From positions 1,488,465-1,552,464 of the forward strand of contig NZ_OU907312.1 in NCBI RefSeq assembly GCF_918320885.1: a DNA stretch of 64,000 nucleotides, written 5' to 3'. Numbering within the stretch: position 1 is the stretch's first letter; the number at the start of each line of letters is the position of its first letter. Source of the DNA: an unidentified bacterial endosymbiont (GTDB taxonomy: Bacteria; Pseudomonadota; Gammaproteobacteria; Enterobacterales; G038960095). Position numbers and translations under genes: made by a program. The notes under the pieces are model-generated. The model saw only the letters and a list, made by a program, of their open reading frames with translations. It was not told the DNA's origin and made no database searches. Shown one piece after another: positions 10,273 to 19,586 of the stretch.

Positions 10273-10697
10273 CAATTTTTGCAGGGTTCAAGGATGCTGA
10301 TATCAATTTTTTTTTATCACATGTTGTTAAATAATAACTAATTTCCCTCATCATATCCTTAGGCAAGCTATTTCTTTCTCCCCATAATCCTTCCAGTGTT
10401 ATTGATCCTATTAACTGATTAACAATCCTTGAATTATCTATTAAGCGAACGACAATCTCTGTATAGCCGAGCTGATCCGCCCAGAATAGGGGAGATTCAT
10501 TCTGAGAATTCTGGAGATCAACCTTGGCACCATTCTCTATTAAGCGAACGACAATCTCTGTATGGCCGTGCCGTGCCGCCCAGAATAGGGGAGATTCATT
10601 CTGAGAATTCTGGAGATCAACCTTGGCACCATTCTCTATTAAGCGACCGACAATCTCTGTATGGCCGTGCCGTGCCGTGCCGCCCAGAACAGGGGAG
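10268..10697 (-). pseudogene. Detached 3' part of ankyrin gene with F-box/PRANC-like tail
   Basis: Minus-strand sequence continuing the ankyrin gene across the IS3 element. It holds two more repeats of the same 33-residue type (RLIENGAKVDLQNSQNESP), a third ending in QLGYTEIVVRLIDN, and then about 50 non-ankyrin residues. The tail contains GLWGERNSLPKDMMREIS followed by YYLTTCDKKKLISAS. The pattern W...LP-x(3)-M-x-EI-x(2)-YL-x(3)-D-x(2)-KL resembles the F-box-like motif of poxvirus-type PRANC tails that follow ankyrin repeats. The first repeat after the insertion carries an extra GTGCC unit, and the other flank has lost one base, so even precise IS loss would not restore the frame. The stop lies in the IS1 terminal repeat, so the true end may be lost. 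Confidence 0.7.
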
Positions 10698-10774
10698 TGA
10701 TCTTGCTACCCTTTAACGGACACAACGAAGAGGAACAAAGCGTATAATTTTTTGTTACTTTTTGAGGTGAAGTT

Positions 10775-11074
10775 ATGAATCAAGGGGAATCAAGGAGCTA
10801 TGATAAGGAATTCAAGCTGAATGCGGTAAAGCTGTATCACAGCACTGGTAAAACGCTCTGTCAATTGAGCGAGGAATTGGGAGTTCCCAAGAGTACATTG
10901 GCAGGGTGGGTCCATCAGCATAACAAGGATGGTGCAGAGGCTTTCCCGGGCAAAGGATACCTGAAAGCGTCTGATGCTGAGCTCAGTCAATTGCGGAAAG
11001 AATTGGCGATAGCACGCGAAGAGAGGGATATCCTAAAAAAAGCCTTGGGCATCTTCTCAGTGGCCCGCAAGTAA
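10775..11074 (+). CDS. IS3-family transposase OrfA
   Basis: A 99-residue DNA-binding subunit of the IS3 transposase. The N-terminal helix-turn-helix (YDKEFKLNAVKLYHSTGKTL, then ELGVPKSTLAGWV) is followed by a leucine-zipper-like coiled coil (LSQLRKELAIAREERDILKK), through which OrfA and OrfAB associate. Normally OrfA alone acts as a regulator, while a -1 frameshift near its end makes the OrfAB transposase. The stop at 11074 lies 11 nt before the first ATG of orfB. The translation is identical to the copy at 41227-41526. Confidence 0.95.
   Translation: MNQGESRSYDKEFKLNAVKLYHSTGKTLCQLSEELGVPKSTLAGWVHQHNKDGAEAFPGKGYLKASDAELSQLRKELAIAREERDILKKALGIFSVARK
11035..11041 (+). promoter_or_regulatory. 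Slippery A7 run for -1 programmed frameshift
   Basis: Seven adenines followed by G lie near the 3' end of orfA, at the position where IS3-family elements shift frame to fuse OrfA with OrfB. Frameshifting here is inferred from the family. An equivalent T7 on the plus strand lies at 43112-43118 in the other IS3 type. Confidence 0.6.
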
Positions 11075-11085
11075 AATACCAGTTT

Positions 11086-11940
11086 ATGCAAAAGCATGCT
11101 GGGGAATTCAGCGTAGAGAGGATGTCCAACGTGTTAGGTGTATCCCGCAGTGGCTATTATCAGTTTATCAAGGCTGAGCCATCCAAGCGCTATTGTGAGG
11201 ATGAGCGTTTAATATCTGAAATTAAAGAGGTTTATACCATAAGCAACCAAATTTACGGTAGCCCACGTATCCATGCTGAGTTACGAGCTAGAGGTGAGCG
11301 CTGTTCACGCAAACGGGTTTGTCGGCTAATGAAAGCAGCCCATATTGCGGCTAAGATGAAAAAACGATTTAAGGTAACCACAATAGTCGATCCAAAGGCC
11401 GCAGTGGCGCCTAATTTACTCAAGCAGAAGTTCACAGCCACTCGCCCTGATCAATACTGGGCAGCAGATATTACCTATATTCCGACCCAAGAGGGATGGT
11501 TGTATGTTGCTATCGTACTGGACCTGTTCTCTCGTAGTATCGTGGGGATGGATATGCAAGCTCACATGACCACCGAGTTAGTAGCCGCAGCATTACGCCA
11601 GGCAATAACACGGAGGAAGCCTGCTGCAGGTCTCATCCACCACTCCGACCGAGGCAGCCAGTATACCAGCAAAGGATTCAAGGCTGTATCGGCGCATCAC
11701 CAGATAACGCTTAGCATGAGTAGTACGGGCAATTGTTATGACAATGCAGTAGCAGAGAGTTTTTTCCATACCTTAAAAACAGAGCACACCCACTTTGAAC
11801 GTTTTGAGAGCAGAGAACAAGCCAAATTGAGCATTTTTGAATACGTAGAAGTGTTTTATAACCGACAGAGACGGCACTCAACGCTAGGCTATCTGTCTCC
11901 TGTAAATTTTGAAAAAAATTGGTTATCCCAGGTCGCTTAA
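11086..11940 (+). CDS. IS3-family transposase OrfB (DDE integrase)
   Basis: The catalytic part of the transposase, 284 residues from its first ATG. In vivo it is probably made as an OrfAB fusion. It has an N-terminal HTH_21-type region (VLGVSRSGYYQF) and the rve integrase core with the DDE residues: D in AADITYIP, D in HHSDRGSQY and E in NAVAESFFHTLKTE. The C-terminus ends NRQRRHSTLGYLSPVNFE, typical of the family. The translation is identical to the copy at 40361-41215, so both copies are probably functional. Confidence 0.95.
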   Translation: MQKHAGEFSVERMSNVLGVSRSGYYQFIKAEPSKRYCEDERLISEIKEVYTISNQIYGSPRIHAELRARGERCSRKRVCRLMKAAHIAAKMKKRFKVTTIVDPKAAVAPNLLKQKFTATRPDQYWAADITYIPTQEGWLYVAIVLDLFSRSIVGMDMQAHMTTELVAAALRQAITRRKPAAGLIHHSDRGSQYTSKGFKAVSAHHQITLSMSSTGNCYDNAVAESFFHTLKTEHTHFERFESREQAKLSIFEYVEVFYNRQRRHSTLGYLSPVNFEKNWLSQVA

Positions 11941-13688
11941 GGTTTCTCTTCTCTGTGTCTAAAAAAAGGTGGCAAGATCAGGAGTTCACCCTGAGAATTC
12001 TGGAGATTAACGTTAGCTCCCTGCTCTATTAAGCGATCGACAATCTCTGTATGGCGGTGCCATGCCGCCAAGAACAGGGGAGATTCACCCTGAGAATTCT
12101 GGAGATTAACGTTAGCTCCCTGCTCTATTAAGCGATCGACAATCTCTGTATAGCCGTGCTGTGCCGCCCAGAACAGGGGAGATTCACCCTGAGAATTCTG
12201 GAGATTAACGTTAGCTCCCTGCTCTATTAAGCGATCGACAATCTCTTTATGGCCGTGCAGTGCCGCCCAGAACAGGGGAAATTCACCCTGAGAATTCTGG
12301 AGATTAACGTTAGCTCCCTGCTCTATTAAGCGACCGACAATCTCTGTATGGCGGTGCCGTGCCGCCCAGAACAGGGGAGATTCATCCTGAGAATTCTGGA
12401 GATTAACGTTAGCTCCCTGCTCTATTAAGCGACCGACAATCTCTGTATGGTGGTTCCGTGCCGCCCAGAACAGGGGAGATTCATCCTGAGAATTCTGGAG
12501 ATTAACGTTAGCTCCCTGCTCTATTAAGCGATCGACAATCTCTGTACAGCCGTACCGTGCCGCCCAGAACAGGGGGGATTCACCCTGAGAATTCTGGAGA
12601 TTAACGTTAGCTCCCTGCTCTATTAAGCGATCGACAATCTCTGTATGGCGGTTCTGTGCCGCCCAGAACAAGGGAGATTCATCTTGAGAATTCTGGAGAT
12701 TAACGTTAGCTCCCTGCTCTATCAAGCGACCGACAATCTCTTTATGGCCGTACCATGCCGCCCAGAACAGGGGAAATTCACCCTGAGAATTCTGGAGATT
12801 AACGTTAGCTCCCTGCTCTATTAAGCGATCGACAATCTCTGTATGGCGGTTCCGTGCCGCCCAGAACAAGGGAGATTCATCCTGAGAATTCTGGAGATTA
12901 ACGTTAGCTCCCTGCTCTATTAAGCGATCGACAATCTCTGTATAGCCGTGCCGTGCCGCCCAGAACAGGGGAGATTCATCCTGAGAATTCTGGAGATTAA
13001 CGTTAGCTCCCTGCTCTGTTAAGCGATCGACAGTCTCTGTATAGCCGTACCGTGCCGCCCAGAACAGGGGAGATTCACCCTGAGAATTCTGGAGATTAAC
13101 GTTAGCTCTCTTCTCTATTAAGCGATCGACAATCTCTGTATGGCGGCACCGTGCCGCCCAGAACAGGGGAGATTCACCCTGAGAATTCTGGAGATTAACG
13201 TTAGCTCCCTGCTCTATTAAGCGATCGACAATCTCTGTATGGCGGTGCCGTGCCGCCAAGAACAGGGGAGATTCACCCTGAGAATTCTGGAGATTAACGT
13301 TAGCTCCCTGCTCTATTAAGCGATCGACAATCTCTGTATGGCGGTGCCATGCCGCCAAGAACAGGGGAGATTCACCCTGAGAATTCTGGAGATTAACGTT
13401 AGCTCCCTGCTCTATTAAGCGATCGACAATCTCTGTATGGCGGTGCCGTGCCGCCCAGAACAGGGGAGATTCACCCTGAGAATTCTGGAGATTAACGTTA
13501 GCTCCCTGCTCTATTAAGCGACCGACAATCTCTGTATAGCCGTGCCGTGCCGCCCAGAACAGAGGAGATTCATTCTGAGAATTCTGGAGATTAACGTTAG
13601 CCCCGTTCTCTATTAAGCGATCGATAATTTCTATATCGCCGCTCCGAATAGCATTGAAATTGAAAAGTTGTTCATTGAGTCCATTCAT
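11937..13688 (-). pseudogene. Large ankyrin-repeat protein gene, 5' part cut by IS3
   Basis: An open frame of 583 codons that reads through the IS end and stops inside it; native sequence ends at 11981. After a short N-terminus (MNGLNEQLFNFNAIRSGDIE) come about 16 nearly identical 33-residue ankyrin repeats with core EIVDRLIEQGANVNLQNSQ then ESPLFWAA. No signal peptide or membrane segment is seen. With the 3' part at 10268-10697 the original protein would be about 700 residues with about 19 repeats. The last dozen residues (LILPPFFRHREEKP) come from the IS. No good ribosome-binding site precedes the ATG. A truncated, repeat-only protein could still be made. Bacterial proteins like this are often secreted and bind host targets, but secretion is not shown here. 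Confidence 0.85.
11990..13640 (-). repeat. Tandem 99-bp coding repeats (about 16 units)
   Basis: Each 99-bp unit encodes one 33-residue ankyrin repeat. DNA identity between units is very high across most of the unit (for example CTCCAGAATTCTCAGG and CGATCGACAATCTCTGT recur), while the codons around the HGYTEIV positions differ from unit to unit. Two further diverged units lie beyond the IS at 10430-10690. Such an array is expected to expand and contract by unequal recombination. Confidence 0.95.
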
Positions 13689-14095
13689 AAAAAATTAACT
13701 TTTTGTTAACCTAAAGATAAGTGGAAGAGGAAAATCATCTGGAAAACCACAACAAGCTTTGTATCAAATATATTATAAATAACTGTCTCTGGGACAGAGC
13801 CTCCACTGCTCTGCCCAACTATAGCTAATGGATACAATTTTGCAAGGTTATGATCACTCCTTCTCCAGCCAATTTGATCGTTAATCTCATCAGCGGAATG
13901 ATTGCTTATTGTCTTATGCTTAAAAAACCTTCAATCTCCCTTCAACCCTTTAATGGACTGACCGTAATAGGAGTCCTTATCCCGAACTGAGATATAAGGT
14001 TAATCTATCCTGTCGTACCAATTTTATATGTAATCAGGCACTCCAGGTGACATCAGTTTGTGCTCAACGGATCACCCAAGCGGTGGGTGGGTAAA
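13689..14095. other. Gap between ankyrin gene and dxr, possible transposase trace
   Basis: These 407 bases hold no recognisable intact gene. A plus-strand stretch at about 13850-13990 reads LIVNLISGMIAYCLMLKKPS before a stop, which weakly recalls an IS4-type transposase segment but is too short to be sure. The rest is AT-rich and may carry the ankyrin gene promoter. Confidence 0.35.
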
Positions 14096-15310
14096 TCACT
14101 CATGATAATGCTGTAGCTGCTGGGCTACCCTGCGAGCACGCCTGTCAATATCCAGCACTTCCATCACTGTTTCTGGCTCACTCGGTTGGTAGTGATCTAA
14201 AACGGCCTGATTGAGTTCGGCTATTGCCGTCAATTTAAGTTGACGCCGTAAAAAAGCGGCCACCGCCACTTCATTAGCCGCATTCAGCACCGTAGTCGCC
14301 GCCTGACCCGCTTGACTAGCGGCTATTGCCAACGATAAACAGGGATAGCGTGCCTCATCAACCGGTTCAAAAGTCAGGACTGGCAGGCGTAAAAAATCTA
14401 AGGGCACCACCCCACTAGACAGCCGCTCTGGGTAAGCCAACGCATAGGCAATAGGAATACGCATATCTGGCTGACTACATTGTGCTAATAGACTACCCTC
14501 GTTAAAGCGGATCATGGCGTGAATGATCGATTGCGGATGCACTAGGATTGCCAGCTGGTCTGGGCGAGCATTAAACAGCCAGCGGGCTTCAATATATTCT
14601 AATCCTTTATTCATCATCGTGGCGGAATCTACGGAGATTTTCTGCCCCATAGACCAGTTGGGATGCGCACAGGCTTGCTCAGGGGTAACGTGGGCTAATT
14701 CGGCGTAGGCTAGGTGGCGTAATGGGCCACCAGAAGCGGTCAAAATCAGCTGGTGGATCCCATGCTGTTCTAAGGATGCGACGCCTAACGCTTGCTGTAA
14801 CGCGACCGGTAAGCATTGAAAAATAGCGTTATGCTCACTGTCTATCGGTAGGATCTGCGCGCCGCTCTGGCGAGCAGCGGCCATAAACAGTGCCCCACAG
14901 GTCACTAAACTCTCTTTATTCGCCAGTAACAGACGTTTACCTGCCTGGATAGCCGCCAAGGTGGGTAGTAGCCCGGCAGCCCCAACAATAGCGGCGATCA
15001 CTTGATCGGCTTGCGGCAGCGCGGCCAACTGACAGAGGGCGTCAGCACCGGCTAGCACTTCAGTGGCCATCTGCCGTTCACGCAGCTGCTGCTGTAGCTG
15101 CTGGGCAGCCTGTGGATCAAACAGCGCCACATAACGTGGATGATATTTTAAACATTGTTGTAGTAGTTCAGTAACTTGGCTCCCAGCGGCCAAGGCCAAC
15201 ACGCTAAAATGCTGTGGATTGGCATCAACCACCGCTAAGGTAGCTTTTCCGACAGAACCAGTTGAACCTAGAATGGTGAGCTGCTGTTGGTGTAGGGGAA
15301 GTGTCATCAC
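14096..15310 (-). CDS. dxr: 1-deoxy-D-xylulose 5-phosphate reductoisomerase Dxr (IspC)
   Basis: Second step of the MEP isoprenoid pathway, making 2-C-methyl-D-erythritol 4-phosphate with NADPH; it supplies precursors for UppS. The 404-residue protein (398 in E. coli) has the NADPH-binding loop ILGSTGSVG at about 13-21, LLANKESLV, the metal-site stretch [11 protein letters not shown], the flexible-loop region [10 protein letters not shown] and [20 protein letters not shown]. It starts 3 nt after the end of the nagZ-like gene, so it is cotranscribed with it and with frr. The downstream partner uppS has been separated by the 9386-14095 insertion. Confidence 0.97.
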   Translation of the reverse strand: MMTLPLHQQQLTILGSTGSVGKATLAVVDANPQHFSVLALAAGSQVTELLQQCLKYHPRYVALFDPQAAQQLQQQLRERQMATEVLAGADALCQLAALPQADQVIAAIVGAAGLLPTLAAIQAGKRLLLANKESLVTCGALFMAAARQSGAQILPIDSEHNAIFQCLPVALQQALGVASLEQHGIHQLILTASGGPLRHLAYAELAHVTPEQACAHPNWSMGQKISVDSATMMNKGLEYIEARWLFNARPDQLAILVHPQSIIHAMIRFNEGSLLAQCSQPDMRIPIAYALAYPERLSSGVVPLDFLRLPVLTFEPVDEARYPCLSLAIAASQAGQAATTVLNAANEVAVAAFLRRQLKLTAIAELNQAVLDHYQPSEPETVMEVLDIDRRARRVAQQLQHYHE

Positions 15311-15313
15311 GGG

Positions 15314-17353
15314 TTATGGATAGCGTAAACCATGCCCAATCGGGTAAGAGCAGGCGCCCCTGACAGCAGCTTGAATAGCCACCGGTAGTTGGCCACTCGG
15401 CCGATTAAACCGTGCAGGCTGCTGAGGATCGGTGAACAGCGTCATTATCCCTGCCTCTAAGTTAATGGTTAACTGCTTTAACAAGCTAGGATCAGTGGGA
15501 TCAAAGCTTTTGTGACCGTAAATAGCCACCATGGCGCCGACCTTTGTACTGTCTAAATAGGCCACATCATAAGGGCTATTGGCTGCCACCACAATCACTG
15601 GTTTTTTCTGCTGCTCTGCCTGGTTAAGGAGTTGCTGAGCCGCTGCAGAGTGGCCTCGCAGATCGGTGGTCATTAAAATGACCCTATCAACGGTGGCTAG
15701 CTGCTGTTCAAAGCCCGGCGGCAGCTGGCTGGCTGACCACGCTACCAGGGTAGTTTGCAGTCCGATAGCGGCAGGGGCTATCTGTACATTGATGCGTTGA
15801 ATAGCCTGCTCAACCACTTGATGACTAGCTGCAGAATTGGATATCCACAGTAAACGGGGCTGAGTCCGGCAATCTACTGGTAACACCCCATCGTTTTTAA
15901 TTAACGTGACGGCTTGCTGAGCAATCCTTTGTGCTAACCTTTGGTGCGCCACTGAGCCCACAGTGGCTAGTGCCTCGGTGAGATCAGGCAGTTGCGGTGA
16001 AAGCTGTTGACGCAATTTAGTGAACACTACACGGTGCACAGCCTCATCAATCCGATGTTTGAAGCGTGGATTGCAGATCATCTCTTTTTCAAGCGCCGAC
16101 AACAACGCTTCTAATGCTGTTATCTCACTAGGATTTTGAACTGATAATGGCATCATCACAATATCAATACCAGCCAACAACGCCCTTTTCACCGCCTCCA
16201 AGGTCCCAAAATGTTCTGAAACCGCTTTCATACACAGCGCATCAGAGACAATCAGCCCCTCATAACGCAGAGAACAACGTAATTGACCCTGAATAATTTT
16301 GCGCGATAAAGTGGCTGGTAGTGGGATTTCTAGGCCAGTTTTTTTCGAGAGCACCCGTGTATTATCCAGTGCAGGCACCGCCACATGCGCACTCATGATG
16401 CCTGCCACCCCACTACGGATCACCTGCTCAAACGGCGGTCGCTCGACCGCTGCCCACTGCTTTAAAGAGTAGGGAATAATCGGTAACGCCGAATGAGAAT
16501 CAACCGCGGTGTTGCCATGGCCAGGAAAATGTTTAGCAATCGCCAGTAGACCCGACTGCTGTACTCCCTCTAGGTAGGCTTGTGCCATGGTAGCCACTAA
16601 CTCCGGCTGGCCACCAAAAGCACGCACCCCAATCACCGGGTTATTGTGGTGCGTGTTGACATCGACAACCGGTGCAAAATTGATGTTGAACCCTAAGGCA
16701 CGTAACTCTTGTCCAGTCAGTACCCCCGCCGCTTTAGCCCAGGGTGGGTGACCCTTTGCCCCTAGGGCCATATTGCCAGGGAGTTGTGTGGCCATGGGGA
16801 GGCGTTGCACGCCACCCCCCTCTTGATCAATACCGATCAAGAGGGGTAAGCGACGACGGCTGGCCTGTAGTTGGTTATTAAACTGATGGAGTTGCGGGAT
16901 CGTGAGGCAATTATCCCGGAATAGAATCACTGAACCGATGGCATAACGATTGATCAGATCGGCAACGGTTGGCGGCAGAGTAGTCATCGGTTGAGGTCTC
17001 TCCGCCGCAGCCGCGCTCCACAAACGACAATCAAGCATCAGCAGCTGCCCCAGATTTTCACGATGGCTGAACTGCTTGATCAGCGCTGGTGTCGCCTTTC
17101 GGGGATCACTCCATAGCGCTTGCAAGGCCTCTAAAGATAAAGGACGCGGCTGGCAGCTTGCTGGCTGAGGTGCCGGCCTCGGCCTCTCCGACAGCCTAGC
17201 ACTGGGCTCAGCCAGCGACGTAGACACTGCAGCCCCCACCATCAAGGAGATCAGTAAGCCAGTAAGCAATCGCTGCCTGGCAGCACGTAACCTAGATAGC
17301 CAGTGAGACAGCGAATCGAAAAAGAGTCGCCTCTGATGATCTGAGAAGAACAT
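15314..17353 (-). CDS. Exported GH3 beta-N-acetylhexosaminidase (NagZ-like)
   Basis: Glycoside hydrolase family 3 enzyme expected to remove terminal N-acetylglucosamine from peptidoglycan fragments. The 679-residue protein has a hydrophobic export segment at about 30-50 (LLTGLLISLMVGAAVSTSLA) after a basic N-terminus. The GH3 barrel follows (about 105-430), with GIDQEGGGVQRL, the acid/base-loop motif KHFPGHGNTAVDSH and the nucleophile in IVSDALCM, and then a C-terminal GH3_C-type domain. E. coli NagZ is cytoplasmic and about 341 residues, so this matches the longer exported type known from Bacillus. Its place between frr and dxr is unusual. The AmpG-like permease at 53176-54498 may take up related products. 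Confidence 0.88.
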   Translation of the reverse strand: MFFSDHQRRLFFDSLSHWLSRLRAARQRLLTGLLISLMVGAAVSTSLAEPSARLSERPRPAPQPASCQPRPLSLEALQALWSDPRKATPALIKQFSHRENLGQLLMLDCRLWSAAAAERPQPMTTLPPTVADLINRYAIGSVILFRDNCLTIPQLHQFNNQLQASRRRLPLLIGIDQEGGGVQRLPMATQLPGNMALGAKGHPPWAKAAGVLTGQELRALGFNINFAPVVDVNTHHNNPVIGVRAFGGQPELVATMAQAYLEGVQQSGLLAIAKHFPGHGNTAVDSHSALPIIPYSLKQWAAVERPPFEQVIRSGVAGIMSAHVAVPALDNTRVLSKKTGLEIPLPATLSRKIIQGQLRCSLRYEGLIVSDALCMKAVSEHFGTLEAVKRALLAGIDIVMMPLSVQNPSEITALEALLSALEKEMICNPRFKHRIDEAVHRVVFTKLRQQLSPQLPDLTEALATVGSVAHQRLAQRIAQQAVTLIKNDGVLPVDCRTQPRLLWISNSAASHQVVEQAIQRINVQIAPAAIGLQTTLVAWSASQLPPGFEQQLATVDRVILMTTDLRGHSAAAQQLLNQAEQQKKPVIVVAANSPYDVAYLDSTKVGAMVAIYGHKSFDPTDPSLLKQLTINLEAGIMTLFTDPQQPARFNRPSGQLPVAIQAAVRGACSYPIGHGLRYP

Positions 17354-17382
17354 AGCAAACTGACATCAGCGTGTAGGCTGAT

Positions 17383-17949
17383 TTAAATCTGCAGTAACTC
17401 CTGCTCTTTTGCCTGTAAAATCGACTCAATTTGTTTAATCATGCTATCGGTTAACTTTTGAATACTCTCTTGTAACTGATACTCTTGATCTTCACCCAAC
17501 TGTTTCTCTTTTAACTGTGCTTTGAGCAGTTCGTTCGCCTCACGGCGTACGGCACGTACTGCCACCCGACTCTGCTCCGCTTCACTCCGCACCTGTTTGA
17601 TCAAGGCCTTTCGCCGCTCCTCCGTTAAGGGCGGCAGAGGAATACGCAATACACTACCGGCGATAAGTGGATTCAGCCCGAGATCACTCATCAAAATGGC
17701 CCGCTCTACTGCCCCGACCAAATTGCGCTCGTAGAGAGTAATGGCCAAGGTACGGCTATCTTCGGCAACAATATTCGCCAACTGCCGTAATGGCGTACGG
17801 CTGCCGTAGTAATCGACACTGATCCCCTCCAACAGGCTGGGATGAGCGCGCCCGGTACGAATTTTGACGATATGCTGCTGAAAAGCCTCGATACAGCGCT
17901 CCATACGACGCTCAGTGTGTTGTTGCAGCTCATGGGCTATCACGTTCAT
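17383..17949 (-). CDS. frr: Ribosome recycling factor Frr
   Basis: Splits post-termination ribosomes together with EF-G. At 188 residues (185 in E. coli) it has the three-helix bundle features [21 protein letters not shown] near the N-terminus and [19 protein letters not shown] with [20 protein letters not shown] at the end. It heads the frr-nagZ-dxr group. In most gammaproteobacteria pyrH and tsf lie just upstream; here the upstream side is gadB, so this is a rearrangement joint. Confidence 0.97.
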   Translation of the reverse strand: MNVIAHELQQHTERRMERCIEAFQQHIVKIRTGRAHPSLLEGISVDYYGSRTPLRQLANIVAEDSRTLAITLYERNLVGAVERAILMSDLGLNPLIAGSVLRIPLPPLTEERRKALIKQVRSEAEQSRVAVRAVRREANELLKAQLKEKQLGEDQEYQLQESIQKLTDSMIKQIESILQAKEQELLQI

Positions 17950-18058
17950 GGTTCCTTAACCAACATAACTTATCGGGTGAGTAGCCCAGATTTAACCACA
18001 GTTTGCAGACAGAGGCTAGCAGCAGAGCTATCCCTGCTCAGGAGCATACCGAGGGGCC

Positions 18059-18080
18059 TCTTCTGCCTAACAGCAGAAGA
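18059..18080 (-). terminator. Hairpin downstream of gadB
   Basis: TCTTCTGC and GCAGAAGA pair over 8 bp around the 6-nt loop CTAACA, 47 nt after the gadB stop. There is no T tract after the stem on either strand, so intrinsic termination is only possible, not shown. Confidence 0.3.
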
Positions 18081-18126
18081 ACAGACTGGGTAGGTGGTTG
18101 ACAGGGCCATGCCAACCATGAGCTCA

Positions 18127-19500
18127 TTAGCACTTAGTGTGTGATTTTTTTCCATGGGAATCGGTATGCAAGGTGGGGGCCCGAGCACTGCCACCGTGAT
18201 GCGCTAGGTAGTGGCAGGCCGTGATAATATCATCACCAACTAGCAGGGCAAGGTTGTGGTTAATATGGGGTCGCACGACAATTCGCAGGCTATTGACTGA
18301 TTCGGCATTGGCTGGCATGGAATACGCCGACAGGACCCAACCCTTTTCTCTCACTTTGTTAGAGACATCAAATTCGTTAAAACCGCTGACGGTGGGATCG
18401 AGCGTTACCGCGACCACCGGTATACGTTGGGTATCATTCATCATCGTAAAATAACCACTACCAACTAATAACTCTCTCAGCGTCATGGCATTGTTTAGCG
18501 TGTGCTGCATGATCCGCTGATAGCCATTAAAACCAAGCCGCAAAAACTGGTAGTACTGAACGGCTATCTGAAATCCATTACGGCTGAAATTGAGGGTTGC
18601 TGTTGGCATTTCACCCCCAAGATAGTTCACATAAAACACCAGATTTTCATTAAATACTTGACGTTCCCGAAAGATGATCCAGCCAAGGCCGGGAGGCGTC
18701 AGTCCATATTTATGCCCAGAAGCATTGATCGACTGTACCCGATGTAGTCTAAAATCCCATGGATAGTCAGGGTATAGAAATGGGTTCACGAAGCCTCCTG
18801 ATGCCCCATCAATATGCATGGGGATGGAGATCCCTGTCCGCTGTTCATAGGCATCTAACCAATCTTGAATGGCCTGGAGATCATCATCTTCTCCCGTAAA
18901 GGTTTGGCCAGCAATAGCGACGACAGCAATGGTATTTTCATCAACATACTCTTCAAGATGTTCCGCCGTGAGTCGGTAGTTTCCCGGCTTTAAGGGGATA
19001 ATGCGGGGTTCAACATCAAAGTAACAAAAGAACTTTTTCCAGACGATCTGGACATTACCACCCGTGACCATATTAGGACGGCTCGCATCCTTATTAGCCT
19101 TCTGGCGTGCCTGTCGCCAGTTCCATTTGTGGGCTAACCCTGCCAACATACAGGCTTCAGAAGAACCCACTGTGGCAGTCCCGTAAGGCTCAACCTCTTT
19201 TGGACCATTCCACAATTGATGTAACCACTTCACCATCTGTATTTCCATTTTGAACAGACGAGGATACATATCATGGTCAATATGATTCTTATGCATATTC
19301 TTGAGGGCGATATCAACAGCTTCTGGCTCTGAATAAGTGGTCACGAAAGAGGACATATTCAACATAGGATTACAGTCGGTCCACTCATCACTCATCACAA
19401 TCGCTTGAGCAGCACGTGCTGATAAACCCTGCTGAGGAAACTCATCGTTTGGAATAGAAATGTTGAATTCGTCATACACCGTGATCTTATCGAGTGGCAT
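18127..19500 (-). CDS. Glutamate decarboxylase (GadB-like, PLP-dependent)
   Basis: Group II PLP decarboxylase converting glutamate to GABA with consumption of a proton. The frame is open to 19524, but the ATG at 19500 has AGGAG 6 nt before it and begins MPLDKITVYDEF, giving 457 residues (466 in E. coli). The PLP lysine lies in SINASGHKYGLTPPGLGW, and GSSEACMLAGLAHKWNW, MHIDGASGGFVNPF and NYLGGEMPTATLNFSR match the family. It follows an AspT-type exchanger by 86 nt, so a two-gene operon is likely. The usual GadC antiporter is not here. Substrate is inferred from family; another acidic amino acid is possible. Confidence 0.88.
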   Translation of the reverse strand: MPLDKITVYDEFNISIPNDEFPQQGLSARAAQAIVMSDEWTDCNPMLNMSSFVTTYSEPEAVDIALKNMHKNHIDHDMYPRLFKMEIQMVKWLHQLWNGPKEVEPYGTATVGSSEACMLAGLAHKWNWRQARQKANKDASRPNMVTGGNVQIVWKKFFCYFDVEPRIIPLKPGNYRLTAEHLEEYVDENTIAVVAIAGQTFTGEDDDLQAIQDWLDAYEQRTGISIPMHIDGASGGFVNPFLYPDYPWDFRLHRVQSINASGHKYGLTPPGLGWIIFRERQVFNENLVFYVNYLGGEMPTATLNFSRNGFQIAVQYYQFLRLGFNGYQRIMQHTLNNAMTLRELLVGSGYFTMMNDTQRIPVVAVTLDPTVSGFNEFDVSNKVREKGWVLSAYSMPANAESVNSLRIVVRPHINHNLALLVGDDIITACHYLAHHGGSARAPTLHTDSHGKKSHTKC

Positions 19501-19586
19501 AGCCCTCTCCTTTTTTTCTGGCAATCACTGCCAAATTTTTAAATAATAAATTGTTTATAAAAACCGTTCAGCATTAAGCTATTGTT

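Larger units (their letters stand above)
10698..11980 (+). mobile_element. IS3-family element, copy 1 (intact, in ankyrin gene)
   Basis: A 1,283-bp element with ends TGATCTTGC(T/C)ACC in inverted orientation, flanked by a 4-bp duplication GGAG (10694-10697 and 11981-11984). It carries overlapping orfA and orfB with an A7 slippery run. A second copy of the same length, encoding identical proteins, lies in the opposite orientation at 40321-41603. It is inserted inside the large ankyrin-repeat gene. Identical copies and intact frames suggest recent transposition. Confidence 0.95.

Noticed and set aside
10429-10716. Plus-strand open frame of 95 codons with internal repeats
   Set aside because: It is the antisense of the ankyrin repeats at the 3' end of the minus-strand gene; the repeat pattern comes from that gene.
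11990-13640. Regular repeats that look like a CRISPR array at first sight
   Set aside because: The 99-bp units are contiguous without spacers and all translate to ankyrin repeats in one frame; no cas genes are nearby.
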